DNA of 21,035 bases, from the NCBI GenBank assembly GCA_012520715.1, contig JAAYNT010000033.1, positions 1-21,035 on the forward strand. The letters are read 5' to 3'. Origin of the DNA: Acholeplasmataceae bacterium (GTDB lineage: Bacteria > Bacillota_I > Bacilli_A > Acholeplasmatales > Acholeplasmataceae). Every line of letters starts with the position of its first letter. The stretch's first letter is position 1. Positions 13,463 through 20,597 of this stretch are shown in pieces. The notes under the pieces were generated by a model that saw only the letters and a program-made list of their open reading frames with translations, was not told where the DNA came from and made no database searches. The translations under genes and the position numbers were made by a program.

Positions 13463-14732
13463 GATGGCCTCCTATAAATTTGTTGCGTTCTCTAATTGTA
13501 GATGCTTTTGTTAAAGAGGAACCACGATTAACACTGTTTTTCCCATGAGCAAGTTTTATTTTATCAATCATTGACAGTAGCTTTTCCTCACGTTTCATTT
13601 CATCATAGTCATCGAACATAGATAATTGTAATACATTGGAAATATTAGAAAGTCCACTTATTGAAATACTAACACTGCGAATCGCACTTTCCTTATCATA
13701 TAAAGAATCAAAAATCGATAAACACATCTTGTAAATAGTAGTAAATGAGTTGGTTGGATATTCAAAAGAGCGTTGACGGCTAAAGCCGCCACCAAAATCT
13801 TTGGAATAACCAATGCCGATGTGTAGGGTTTTACCTTGTTTTTTAGCCATTCGCAGTCTTCTTGATATTTCATCTGCCATTTCCATAATAATAGTATAAA
13901 TATCTGGTACATAGTAATCTTTAAATAAAACTTGTGAATTACCAAAACTTTTATTTTTACTACGAAGTAAATACTTATCTTGGATCATGCTCATATCAAT
14001 ACCATTAGCATGATAGTATAATTCTTCACCAATGACGCCAAATCTTCTTTTTAATTCTATAACATCATAATTGGCTAAATCACCAATTGTTCTGATACCC
14101 ATTAAATTAAAATTTCTCTCCATCCTCCTGCCAATTCCCCACATCTTTGATAGTGGTTGAATTGGCCATAGTTTTTCTTTAACATCATCATAAGTCCACT
14201 TAGCAATTGAGTGTTCTAAATGTTTGCCTTCTAAGTCCATGGCAAGCTTTGCAAGAAGCATGTTAGGGCCAACCCCGCAGCTAACTGGTAAACTTAGCTT
14301 TTCTTCAATAGTTTTACAAATCTTTTCAGCTAATTCAAAGTCACTCATTTTATAATAAGTTAAATAATTAGTAACATCTAAAAATGCTTCATCAATTGAA
14401 TAGACATATAAATCTTCATCTGAGATAAATGATAAGTATATCTCAACAATTTTCATTGTGTATTCTAAGTATTTCTTCATTCGAGGTTTTGCATAGATAA
14501 TGTCTTCTTTAAGATGTTCTGGTAGTTCAAAGATGCGGCCCCTGCTAGGAGCGCCAAGTTCTTTTAAATATGGTGTTGTAGCAAGACAAATAGAGCCATC
14601 TCCTCTTGATTTGTCAGCTACAACAAGCATAGTTTTAAAAGGATCTAATCCTCTTAAGGCACATTCAACGGAAGCATAAAAACTTTTTAAATCAATACAA
14701 ATTATATTACGATGTGTTTGATATTTTTTCAT
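13455..14732 (-). CDS. Y-family translesion DNA polymerase (UmuC/UvrX type)
   Basis: 425 aa. It copies past DNA lesions with low fidelity. Palm motifs are IDLKSFYASVE (catalytic D14) and YSIDEAFLD (catalytic D114-E115), with steric-gate region SFYASVE; the HhH-like segment is MWGIGRRMERNFNLMGI and the little-finger domain spans about 250-360. QLSMF at 369-373 matches the beta-clamp-binding consensus QLxLF, and the tail ASTIRERNKFIGGHHE is typical of the Gram-positive UmuC-like subgroup that is paired with YolD. AAAGGAGG lies 7 nt before the ATG. The upstream region carries paired TTTCATTGA repeats (see regulatory entry). All catalytic carboxylates are intact. Confidence 0.93.
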   Translation of the reverse strand: MKKYQTHRNIICIDLKSFYASVECALRGLDPFKTMLVVADKSRGDGSICLATTPYLKELGAPSRGRIFELPEHLKEDIIYAKPRMKKYLEYTMKIVEIYLSFISDEDLYVYSIDEAFLDVTNYLTYYKMSDFELAEKICKTIEEKLSLPVSCGVGPNMLLAKLAMDLEGKHLEHSIAKWTYDDVKEKLWPIQPLSKMWGIGRRMERNFNLMGIRTIGDLANYDVIELKRRFGVIGEELYYHANGIDMSMIQDKYLLRSKNKSFGNSQVLFKDYYVPDIYTIIMEMADEISRRLRMAKKQGKTLHIGIGYSKDFGGGFSRQRSFEYPTNSFTTIYKMCLSIFDSLYDKESAIRSVSISISGLSNISNVLQLSMFDDYDEMKREEKLLSMIDKIKLAHGKNSVNRGSSLTKASTIRERNKFIGGHHE

Positions 14733-14761
14733 ATTTTTGCCTCCTTTGTGGTATGTAATTT

Positions 14762-14802
14762 ATCATATAAAATTATAGATTTCAATGAAAGTGTCAATGA
14801 AA
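14762..14802 (-). promoter_or_regulatory. Direct-repeat regulatory region of the polymerase/yolD operon
   Basis: Minus strand: TTTCATTGA-CAC-TTTCATTGA, a 9-bp direct repeat with 12-bp period. A TTGACA is embedded in the repeat (14797-14792). TATAAT at 14777-14772 is only 14 bp away, too short for an ideal promoter. TATGAT at 14767-14762 pairs at 17 bp with the weak TTTCAT (14790-14785). The repeat therefore overlaps whichever -35 is used. ACTTTCATTG also occurs upstream of nrdI. Confidence 0.5.
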
Positions 14803-14878
14803 AAAACTTAGTTATTTACAATCTAAATAACCCAAAATAACTACATAAAAGTAAGACAATTGAAAGGCTTATTTCAAA

Positions 14879-14899
14879 GCCATTTACTTATGAAATGGC
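14879..14899. other. Hairpin in the divergent intergenic region
   Basis: GCCATTT-ACTTATG-AAATGGC is a perfect 7-bp inverted repeat midway between the divergent polymerase and DUF1294 promoters. It is not placed to terminate either gene and could be an operator. The rest of the 246-nt gap holds only promoter-like AT-rich sequence. Confidence 0.4.
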
Positions 14900-14956
14900 A
14901 GTTTTAAAGATAAAAAAATAGTAAACATTTAGCCATAATTAATTATTTATATATGA

Positions 14957-14962
14957 TATAAT
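14957..14962 (+). promoter_or_regulatory. -10 box of DUF1294 gene
   Basis: TATAAT 17 nt before the ATG at 14979. No good -35 at standard spacing (CATAAT), so it is probably a weak or activator-dependent promoter. Confidence 0.4.
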
Positions 14963-14978
14963 TAATTGTGGTGTTAAA

Positions 14979-15272
14979 ATGAAAGATGTGTATTATTTAT
15001 ATATTTATTTAGGCGTAATAATTTTAATGTCACTTATTTCTTTTTTCTTATATAGCTGGGATAAAAGAAAAGCAATTAGTGGTAAATGGAGAACAAAAGA
15101 AAAAACCTTACTTTTATCATCATTTTTATTTGGAGCAATCGGTGGTATTGCTGGTATGTATTTAAAAAGACATAAAACTGATAAATGGTATTTTAAAGTA
15201 GTTAACTTTGGATCTCTACTTTTACAAATTTTAGGTGGAGCATTAATTTTATACTTTTTTGTTATTAAGTAA
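14979..15272 (+). CDS. DUF1294 family small membrane protein
   Basis: 97 aa. The family signature is present: a hydrophobic helix (about 4-26), then WDKRKAISGKWRTKEKTLL, a second helix with GAIGGIAGMYL, the conserved RHKTDKWYF and a final helix (about 74-95). DUF1294 proteins are three-to-four-segment membrane proteins of unknown role. The ribosome site is weak (GTGGTG), and the gene is monocistronic between a -10 box and a terminator-like hairpin. Confidence 0.88.
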   Translation: MKDVYYLYIYLGVIILMSLISFFLYSWDKRKAISGKWRTKEKTLLLSSFLFGAIGGIAGMYLKRHKTDKWYFKVVNFGSLLLQILGGALILYFFVIK

Positions 15273-15283
15273 GCATAACAATT

Positions 15284-15325
15284 AAAAAAACGAACTATTA
15301 TCGTATGATACTAGTTTATTTTTTT
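15284..15325 (+). terminator. Probable terminator after DUF1294 gene
   Basis: A-run, AACTA...TAGTT outer stem and inner ATC-GTAT-GAT, then TATTTTTTT. The stem is AT-rich and interrupted, so it is weaker than the other terminators here. Confidence 0.5.
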
Positions 15326-15360
15326 ATTTATACGATTTAATTATCAACATCTATCTTAAA

Positions 15361-15396
15361 ATTACATACTATGGTAAAAATATTTACCACTGTAAT
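15361..15396. promoter_or_regulatory. Palindrome upstream of pta promoter
   Basis: TGGTAAA-AATA-TTTACCA (15372-15389) has perfect 7-bp arms, and outside them ATTAC (15361-15365) and GTAAT (15392-15396) also pair. It ends 45 bp before the pta -35. It does not match the CcpA cre or Rex consensus I know. Candidate operator. Confidence 0.5.
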
Positions 15397-15440
15397 AAAA
15401 AAGAGGATGAATAAGTTAATAAATTTTAGTTTGAAAACTT

Positions 15441-15469
15441 TTGATAAAAGTTACTAAAAAAGGTATAAT
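15441..15469 (+). promoter_or_regulatory. Promoter of pta
   Basis: TTGATA (15441-15446), 17-bp spacer, TATAAT (15464-15469). Confidence 0.88.
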
Positions 15470-15492
15470 AGTAAAGTGTGGAGGAAGATAAT

Positions 15493-16464
15493 ATGTTTAA
15501 TGAAATGATTAAAAAATTAAAAAAAGAATCAAAAAGAATCGTTTTTACAGAAGGCGAAGATATTAGAGTATTATCAGCAGCGGTAAGACTTTTAAATGAA
15601 GAAGTTTTAGTGCCTGTTGTTATTGGTAGAAAAGAAGTTATTGAAAAACTTGCAAAAGAAAACAACTTATCAATTTCAAACTTAGAAATTATTGAAATTG
15701 ATAAATACGATAAAATTAATGAAATGCAAGAAGCAATGTTTGAAATTAGAAAAGGTAAAATGACTCGTGAACAAGTTAACGAGTTATTAACTAAAGGCAA
15801 TTACTTTGGAACAATGTTAGTTCAACTAGGTTATGCTGTTGGCCTACTTGGTGGGGCAACTTACTCAACAGCCGATACAGTAAGACCAGCACTTCAAATT
15901 ATTAAAACAAAACCTGGTAGTAAAATAGTATCAAGTTCATTTTTAATGAGAAGAGTTAAAGATGGCGTTGAAGAAAGATATATTATGGCTGATTGTGCAA
16001 TTAACTTACATCCAGATGAAGATCAAGTTGTTGAAATAGCACTCCAAAGTGCTGAAACAGCAAAAATCTTTGGAATTGATCCAAAAGTTGTATTACTATC
16101 ATATAGTAGCTATGGATCTGGAAAAGGTGAAGATGTTAAAAAGATGACTAACGCTGCTAACAGATTAAAAGAAATGGACTTATCTTATCCAGTTGATGGT
16201 GAATTACAATTTGATGCTGCTTTTGATATGGGAGTTGCTAAAATTAAAGCTCCAACATCTAAAGTAGCTGGACAAGCTAATGTTTTTGTATTCCCAGATA
16301 TTAATAGTGGTAATATTGGTTATAAAATTGCTCAAAGATTAGGAGATTTTGAAGCATTAGGGCCAATCCTTCAAGGATTAAATGCTCCAATTAATGACCT
16401 ATCAAGAGGATGTAACGCAGAAGAAGTTTACAAGATGGCAATTATTACAGCCTTACAAAAATAA
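15493..16464 (+). CDS. pta: Phosphate acetyltransferase
   Basis: 323 aa, the size of single-domain Gram-positive Pta. It interconverts acetyl-CoA plus phosphate and acetyl phosphate plus CoA; with acetate kinase (not in this window) this yields ATP from pyruvate-derived acetyl-CoA. Family stretches: IVFTEGEDIRVLSAA near residue 17, GATYSTADTVRPALQIIKTKPG near 120-140, SSFLMRR, and the C-terminal NVFVFPDINSGNIGYKIAQR and GPILQGLNAPINDLSRGC blocks. The start is ATG 15493 with GGAGG at 15480-15484; the upstream in-frame GTG at 15478 would leave no room for a ribosome site after the predicted transcription start. Monocistronic, with promoter, upstream palindrome and strong terminator. Confidence 0.96.
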   Translation: MFNEMIKKLKKESKRIVFTEGEDIRVLSAAVRLLNEEVLVPVVIGRKEVIEKLAKENNLSISNLEIIEIDKYDKINEMQEAMFEIRKGKMTREQVNELLTKGNYFGTMLVQLGYAVGLLGGATYSTADTVRPALQIIKTKPGSKIVSSSFLMRRVKDGVEERYIMADCAINLHPDEDQVVEIALQSAETAKIFGIDPKVVLLSYSSYGSGKGEDVKKMTNAANRLKEMDLSYPVDGELQFDAAFDMGVAKIKAPTSKVAGQANVFVFPDINSGNIGYKIAQRLGDFEALGPILQGLNAPINDLSRGCNAEEVYKMAIITALQK

Positions 16465-16482
16465 ATAACATAAATTAGCTAT

Positions 16483-16511
16483 AAAAGGAGACAAGGAAAG
16501 TCTCCTTTTTT
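16483..16511 (+). terminator. Strong intrinsic terminator of pta
   Basis: AAAAGGAGAC-AAGGAAA-GTCTCCTTTT is a perfect 10-bp stem with a 7-nt loop and a T run. Confidence 0.92.
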
Positions 16512-16527
16512 GTTTAGTAAATTATGG

Positions 16528-16614
16528 TGTAAAAAATATGAAAATACATTCATTTTACTTTCATTGCAAATGCTTTGGAATACAATTAAAAATAATCTAT
16601 AATGGAAATACAAA
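16528..16614 (+). promoter_or_regulatory. nrdI operon promoter with shared RNR element, copy 1
   Basis: TGTAAAA (16528-16534), then the element CATTTTACTTTCATT (16551-16565), 9 nt, -35 TTGGAA (16575-16580), a 17-bp spacer and -10 TATAAT (16598-16603). The bases from -10 onward (TATAATGGAAATACAAA) are also nearly shared with the nrdD promoter. The 15-bp element recurs exactly at 20499-20513 upstream of nrdD. Confidence 0.75.
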
Positions 16615-16677
16615 CCCGCAGTAAAATTATAAGTTTTATAAATAAGATTATAGATAATAAAGAAAGTGATGATAAGT

Positions 16678-17052
16678 ATGATAGTAATATATGATAGTTT
16701 AACTGGACAAACTAAAAGATTTGCCCAAAGTCTTGGACTTGAAGCAATTTCTATTAGTGAGTTTAATTTTAATAGAGATGATGAAATATTACTAGCTACT
16801 AGATCACATGGATTTGGAAAGATTCCTGATACAACACTAAACTTTTTAAAAGTTTGGCATAAAAAAGTTGTCGGAGTAGTAGTTAGTGGTAATCGTAATT
16901 GGGGTGCGAACTATGGTGCTGCTGGGGATAAGATCCAAGAACAATTTAAAATTCCTTTAATTATTAAATTTGAAGGGCCAGGATTTTTAGAAGATAGACA
17001 GTATGTAATTAATTGGATTAATAAATATAAGGAGGATAAGTTAAATGATTAA
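16678..17052 (+). CDS. nrdI: NrdI, flavodoxin-like activator of class Ib RNR
   Basis: 124 aa. A flavodoxin-like protein that supplies the oxidant used to assemble the dimanganese-tyrosyl radical in NrdF. The FMN phosphate loop DSLTGQTKRF lies near residues 5-14; LLATRSHGFGKIPDTTLNFL and VVVSGNRNWGANYGAAGDKI (about 75-95, flavin-contacting) are characteristic. The start could be GTG 16666, ATG 16669 or ATG 16678. I chose 16678 because MIVIYDSLTGQT matches family N-termini and AAGTGAT just upstream resembles the 3' half of a ribosome site. It overlaps nrdE by 8 nt. Confidence 0.93.
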   Translation: MIVIYDSLTGQTKRFAQSLGLEAISISEFNFNRDDEILLATRSHGFGKIPDTTLNFLKVWHKKVVGVVVSGNRNWGANYGAAGDKIQEQFKIPLIIKFEGPGFLEDRQYVINWINKYKEDKLND

Positions 17053-19144
17053 TACACAAATTCCAAAATGGGTAATATTAAATAATGAAATTATAGATAG
17101 TGATGGTAACATCGTTAATTTAGACAAAGACTTAGAAGCGGCAGAAGCATTTTTAGAAGGCGAAGTAAAACCAAAACTTTTAAGATTTAAAACACTTGAA
17201 GAAAAACTAAAATATTTAATTGATAATGAATATTATGAAGAAGAATTTTTAAATAAATACTCAATTGATCAAATAAAAGAAGTATATAATATTGCTTATA
17301 ATCATAATTTTAAGTTTCCTACTTATATGGGAATATCAAAATTCTTCAATGATTATGCCTTAAAAACAAGAGACCAGAAAAACTACTTAGAAACATATGA
17401 AGACAGACTTAGTGTAGTTGCACTATATCATGCTAATGGTGATTTTGAAATGGCAAAAAGATTAATTAAATCATTAATTAATCAAGACTTTACACCAGCC
17501 ACACCTATTATTTTAAATACCGGTAAAAAACATCGCGGTGAATTTGTTTCTTGCTTCTTGCTAGAAGCTGGCGATTCATTAAACGATATATCAAGAATTT
17601 CTGAGTTTTCAATGCAATTATCTAAAATTGGTGGCGGGGTAGCTATTAACTTAAACTCTTTAAGAGCTAAGGGAGAATCAATTAAAGGGATTCCTAACGT
17701 ATCAAAAGGAGTTGTAGGTGTTGCAAAACTACTTGATAATAACTTTAGATATGCTGACCAGATGGGACAACGTACTGGTGCGGGAGTGGCTTACTTAAGT
17801 GTTTTCCATGCTGATATTATTGATTTTTTACAAACTAAAAAACTAAATGCAGACGACGATATTAGACTTGCAACATTATCACTTGGAGTAGTAATACCTA
17901 ATAAAATGATTGAACTTGCAAAAGAAAATAAAGATATGTATGTGTTTTATCCACATACTATCTACCAAGAGTACGGAGTAGACTTTAATGATGTCGCAGC
18001 AGATATTGACTCTTGGTATGATAAGTTAGTTGAAAATCCAAATGTTAGAAAAAGAGCTATTAACCCAAGACAACTACTTCAAATGATTACGCAAGTTCAA
18101 GGAGAATCAGGATATCCGTATGTGATGTTTATTGATAATGTTAACAAAGAAAACCCACTTGCAATGCCAGTGAAGTTTTCAAACCTTTGTACAGAAATCT
18201 TGCAACCAACAATTACTTCACATTATGCTGATTATGATAAAAGAGAAGACGATCAAATTGGTTTAGACGTATCATGTAACTTATCAAGTGGCCATATTGG
18301 CAACATGATTGAAAATAATACCATTAAAGAAACTGTCTTTGCAGCAATGGATGTTATGAATTCAGTATCTAAAAATACTGAATTAAAACATGTTCCAGGT
18401 GTCTACAAAGCTAATAATTTAATGCGTTCAGTTGGTTTTGGGATGATGGGGCTACACGGATTTTTAGCTAAAAATATGATTCTTTATGGAAGTGAAGAAA
18501 GTATTGAATTAGTTGATGTTTTTTTCAATATTGTAAACTACTATAGTTTAGTTCACTCAAACCAAAAAGCAATTGAAACTAAAGAAATATTTTACACTTT
18601 TGAAACATCAAAATATGCTGATGGTACATATTTTGATAATCGCGGAGCAATTTATCCAAAAAGTGAAGAAGTCGCAAAAATATTTGAAAACATTTATATT
18701 CCAACCGATGAAGATTGGAATAAATTAAAAGAAAGTGTTATGAAGCACGGTCTTTATAACTCACATAGACTAGCTGTTGCACCAAATGGATCAACTAGTT
18801 ATTTAATGTCAGCAACCGCTTCATTAACACCAATTAAACAATTAGTTGAAGAACGTACATTTGGAAGATCACATACATTTTTCCCAATGCCACATCTAAA
18901 AGAAGCTGAGTTTATGTATGAAACTAGTTATGATATTGATAATTATAAAGTTATTGATTTAATTGCAACCGTTCAAAAACATATCGATCAAGGTGTATCA
19001 ATGGAGTTAGGAATAACATCACTTGAAACAACAAGAGATATTCAAAGATATTATTTATATGCACATCATAAAGGAATTAAAACAGTATATTATATTCGTA
19101 CTAGAAAACTATCTATTGAAGAGTGCGAATCATGTGTTGTATAA
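17045..19144 (+). CDS. nrdE: NrdE, class Ib ribonucleotide reductase large subunit
   Basis: 699 aa. It reduces ribonucleoside diphosphates to deoxy forms in the cytoplasm. Catalytic residues are all present: C170 (SCFLL) and C411 (SCNLS) as the reductant pair, N380-C382-E384 (NLCTE) at the radical site, Y682-Y683 for radical transfer and the C-terminal shuttle pair C694/C697 (ECESCVV). It lacks an N-terminal ATP-cone, as expected for class Ib. GGAGG lies at 17032-17036. It starts inside the end of nrdI, and nrdF follows after 12 nt, so subunits are made together. Sequence style is Bacillus-like. Confidence 0.97.
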   Translation: MINTQIPKWVILNNEIIDSDGNIVNLDKDLEAAEAFLEGEVKPKLLRFKTLEEKLKYLIDNEYYEEEFLNKYSIDQIKEVYNIAYNHNFKFPTYMGISKFFNDYALKTRDQKNYLETYEDRLSVVALYHANGDFEMAKRLIKSLINQDFTPATPIILNTGKKHRGEFVSCFLLEAGDSLNDISRISEFSMQLSKIGGGVAINLNSLRAKGESIKGIPNVSKGVVGVAKLLDNNFRYADQMGQRTGAGVAYLSVFHADIIDFLQTKKLNADDDIRLATLSLGVVIPNKMIELAKENKDMYVFYPHTIYQEYGVDFNDVAADIDSWYDKLVENPNVRKRAINPRQLLQMITQVQGESGYPYVMFIDNVNKENPLAMPVKFSNLCTEILQPTITSHYADYDKREDDQIGLDVSCNLSSGHIGNMIENNTIKETVFAAMDVMNSVSKNTELKHVPGVYKANNLMRSVGFGMMGLHGFLAKNMILYGSEESIELVDVFFNIVNYYSLVHSNQKAIETKEIFYTFETSKYADGTYFDNRGAIYPKSEEVAKIFENIYIPTDEDWNKLKESVMKHGLYNSHRLAVAPNGSTSYLMSATASLTPIKQLVEERTFGRSHTFFPMPHLKEAEFMYETSYDIDNYKVIDLIATVQKHIDQGVSMELGITSLETTRDIQRYYLYAHHKGIKTVYYIRTRKLSIEECESCVV

Positions 19145-19156
19145 AGGGGGATAATT

Positions 19157-20203
19157 ATGAAAAAAGAAAAACTACATTTTGAAACAGACAATGATTTTAC
19201 TGGTGCTAATTGGAATGAAGTAGATGATGGTTATACTCAACACTTCTACGAGCAAAACTTATCACAGTTTTGGCGTCCAGAAGATATTAGCTTACAACCA
19301 GATTTAAATGTCTGGGGAATACTTCCTGATAACATTAAAGATACGTATGCTAAAAACTTAATGGTTCTTACGTTTTTAGATACATATCAAGGAGATATTG
19401 GAATGCCAGTTGTCTCAAGAGCAATTACTGATGATAAGCATCAGCAAAAAGCGGTTTTAAACTTTATGGCTGCGATGGAAAATGCAGTTCATGCAAAGAG
19501 TTATTCCAATATCTTTATGACTTATATGACAACGCCTGAGATTAATGATTTATTTGAGTGGGGCGAAAACCACCCTAATCTTAGAAGAATCATGAATCTA
19601 ATTGTAGGCGCTTATGAAGCCTTAGACCGTCAAAATTACTACCGCAAATATAAACATGAAGACTATAAACCTGAGTTATTTGAAATAGTAAAATGGCAAG
19701 CAATGGTTGCATCGGTATTTTTAGAAACATGGTTATTTTATTCAGGCTTTTATTATCCACTATATTTTTACGGACAAGGCAAGTTAATGCAGGCCGGTGA
19801 AATAATTAATCTAATATTAAGAGATGAATCAGTGCACGGGTTATATGTTGGAAGACTTGCACAAGATATATTTGATAAGTTTCCAAAAAATGTTCAAGTT
19901 GAACAAGAAGCTTGGATGAATAAATTCTTACTAACATTATTTGATGAACAATACGGATTAATATCTAGTATGTATGATCAAGTCGGACTTACCGATGATG
20001 TTATTAGGTTTGTTAAATACAATGCTAATAAAGCACTTATGAATTTAGGATTTGACCAACACTTTCCTAATGAGCCAATTAATCCAGTAGTATTAAACGG
20101 ATTAAATACAGAAACAAAAACACACGACTATTTTTCAATGAAAGGAACAGGTTATCAAAAGATGGTAACAGAAGCTATCTCTGATGATGACTTTGATTTT
20201 TAA
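19157..20203 (+). CDS. nrdF: NrdF, class Ib ribonucleotide reductase radical subunit
   Basis: 348 aa, with GGGGG before the ATG. It carries the dimetal-tyrosyl radical that activates NrdE. Predicted ligands are D75, E108, H112, E190, E224 and H227, and the radical residue is Y116. E108 and H112 are four apart (MENAVHAKSY), as I recall for Bacillus subtilis NrdF, rather than three as in the enterobacterial proteins; this is a normal subgroup trait and not a loss of ligand. LFYSGFYYPLYFYGQGKLMQ and LRDESVHG are closely Bacillus-like. The acidic C-terminus ISDDDFDF is the tail that docks to NrdE. Confidence 0.97.
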   Translation: MKKEKLHFETDNDFTGANWNEVDDGYTQHFYEQNLSQFWRPEDISLQPDLNVWGILPDNIKDTYAKNLMVLTFLDTYQGDIGMPVVSRAITDDKHQQKAVLNFMAAMENAVHAKSYSNIFMTYMTTPEINDLFEWGENHPNLRRIMNLIVGAYEALDRQNYYRKYKHEDYKPELFEIVKWQAMVASVFLETWLFYSGFYYPLYFYGQGKLMQAGEIINLILRDESVHGLYVGRLAQDIFDKFPKNVQVEQEAWMNKFLLTLFDEQYGLISSMYDQVGLTDDVIRFVKYNANKALMNLGFDQHFPNEPINPVVLNGLNTETKTHDYFSMKGTGYQKMVTEAISDDDFDF

Positions 20204-20206
20204 ACT

Positions 20207-20467
20207 ATGAGCGAAATTATTATTTTAACACAACCGAGTTGCCCTAATTGTGATAAGTTAAAAATGTTTTTTAAGTTTGGCTTAAAAGGCAAATATAACG
20301 ACATCATTAAGGAAGTTTCAAAATATGAAAACGAAGACATATTTAGAGAACTTATTAATAACTACGAGATAACATCAACACCAGCTATCATTATAAATGA
20401 TCAAGTGTTAAAAGATACACAACCTTCTAAGGTAAAAGAATTTATTCAAATGTGGGAAAATCAATAA
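20207..20467 (+). CDS. NrdH/glutaredoxin-like small redoxin
   Basis: 86 aa with a thioredoxin fold: strand IIILTQ, active site CPNC (C12, C15), a long helix, then the cis-Pro loop STPAIIIND (about 56-64) and a C-terminal helix. It starts 3 nt after the nrdF stop with no clear ribosome site, so it depends on translation of nrdF. Its position suggests it reduces the NrdE C-terminal cysteines, as NrdH does, but CPNC differs from the usual NrdH CMQC/CVQC, so glutaredoxin-like is safer. Its electron donor could be the TrxB-like protein at 5459 (inference). No terminator follows before nrdD. Confidence 0.85.
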   Translation: MSEIIILTQPSCPNCDKLKMFFKFGLKGKYNDIIKEVSKYENEDIFRELINNYEITSTPAIIINDQVLKDTQPSKVKEFIQMWENQ

Positions 20468-20486
20468 AAACTTAATGATAAAACAA

Positions 20487-20563
20487 TGTAAAACAAATCA
20501 TTTTACTTTCATTTATTAAATACTTGATTAATCACTTTTAATTCCTTATACTGTAAATACAAA
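20487..20563 (+). promoter_or_regulatory. nrdD promoter with shared RNR element, copy 2
   Basis: TGTAAAA (20487-20493), CATTTTACTTTCATT (20499-20513), 10 nt, -35 TTGATT (20524-20529), a 17-bp spacer, -10 TATACT (20547-20552), and TATACTGTAAATACAAA through 20563, which matches the nrdI promoter in 15 of 17 positions. Element order and spacing mirror the nrdI promoter. Confidence 0.75.
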
Positions 20564-20597
20564 GATAAAAATATCGAAAAGTAAAGGGGATGTTAAA

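Noticed and set aside
13479..13492. GCAACAAATT on the minus strand, resembling half of the palindromic operator.
   Set aside because: It encodes the conserved RERNKF tail of the polymerase and lacks the second arm, so it is not an operator.
15289..15305. CGAAC before a partial repeat, resembling a Bacillus LexA box.
   Set aside because: The second half GTTCG is absent, and the site lies in the terminator-like hairpin of the DUF1294 gene, away from any promoter.
19478..19504. NrdF metal-ligand Glu apparently missing (Asn three residues before His), which would suggest a metal-free class Ie-like enzyme.
   Set aside because: Glu108 is present four residues before His112. From memory Bacillus-type NrdF has the same MENAVHAKSY spacing, and the other ligands E190, E224 and H227 are intact, so this is a normal class Ib protein.
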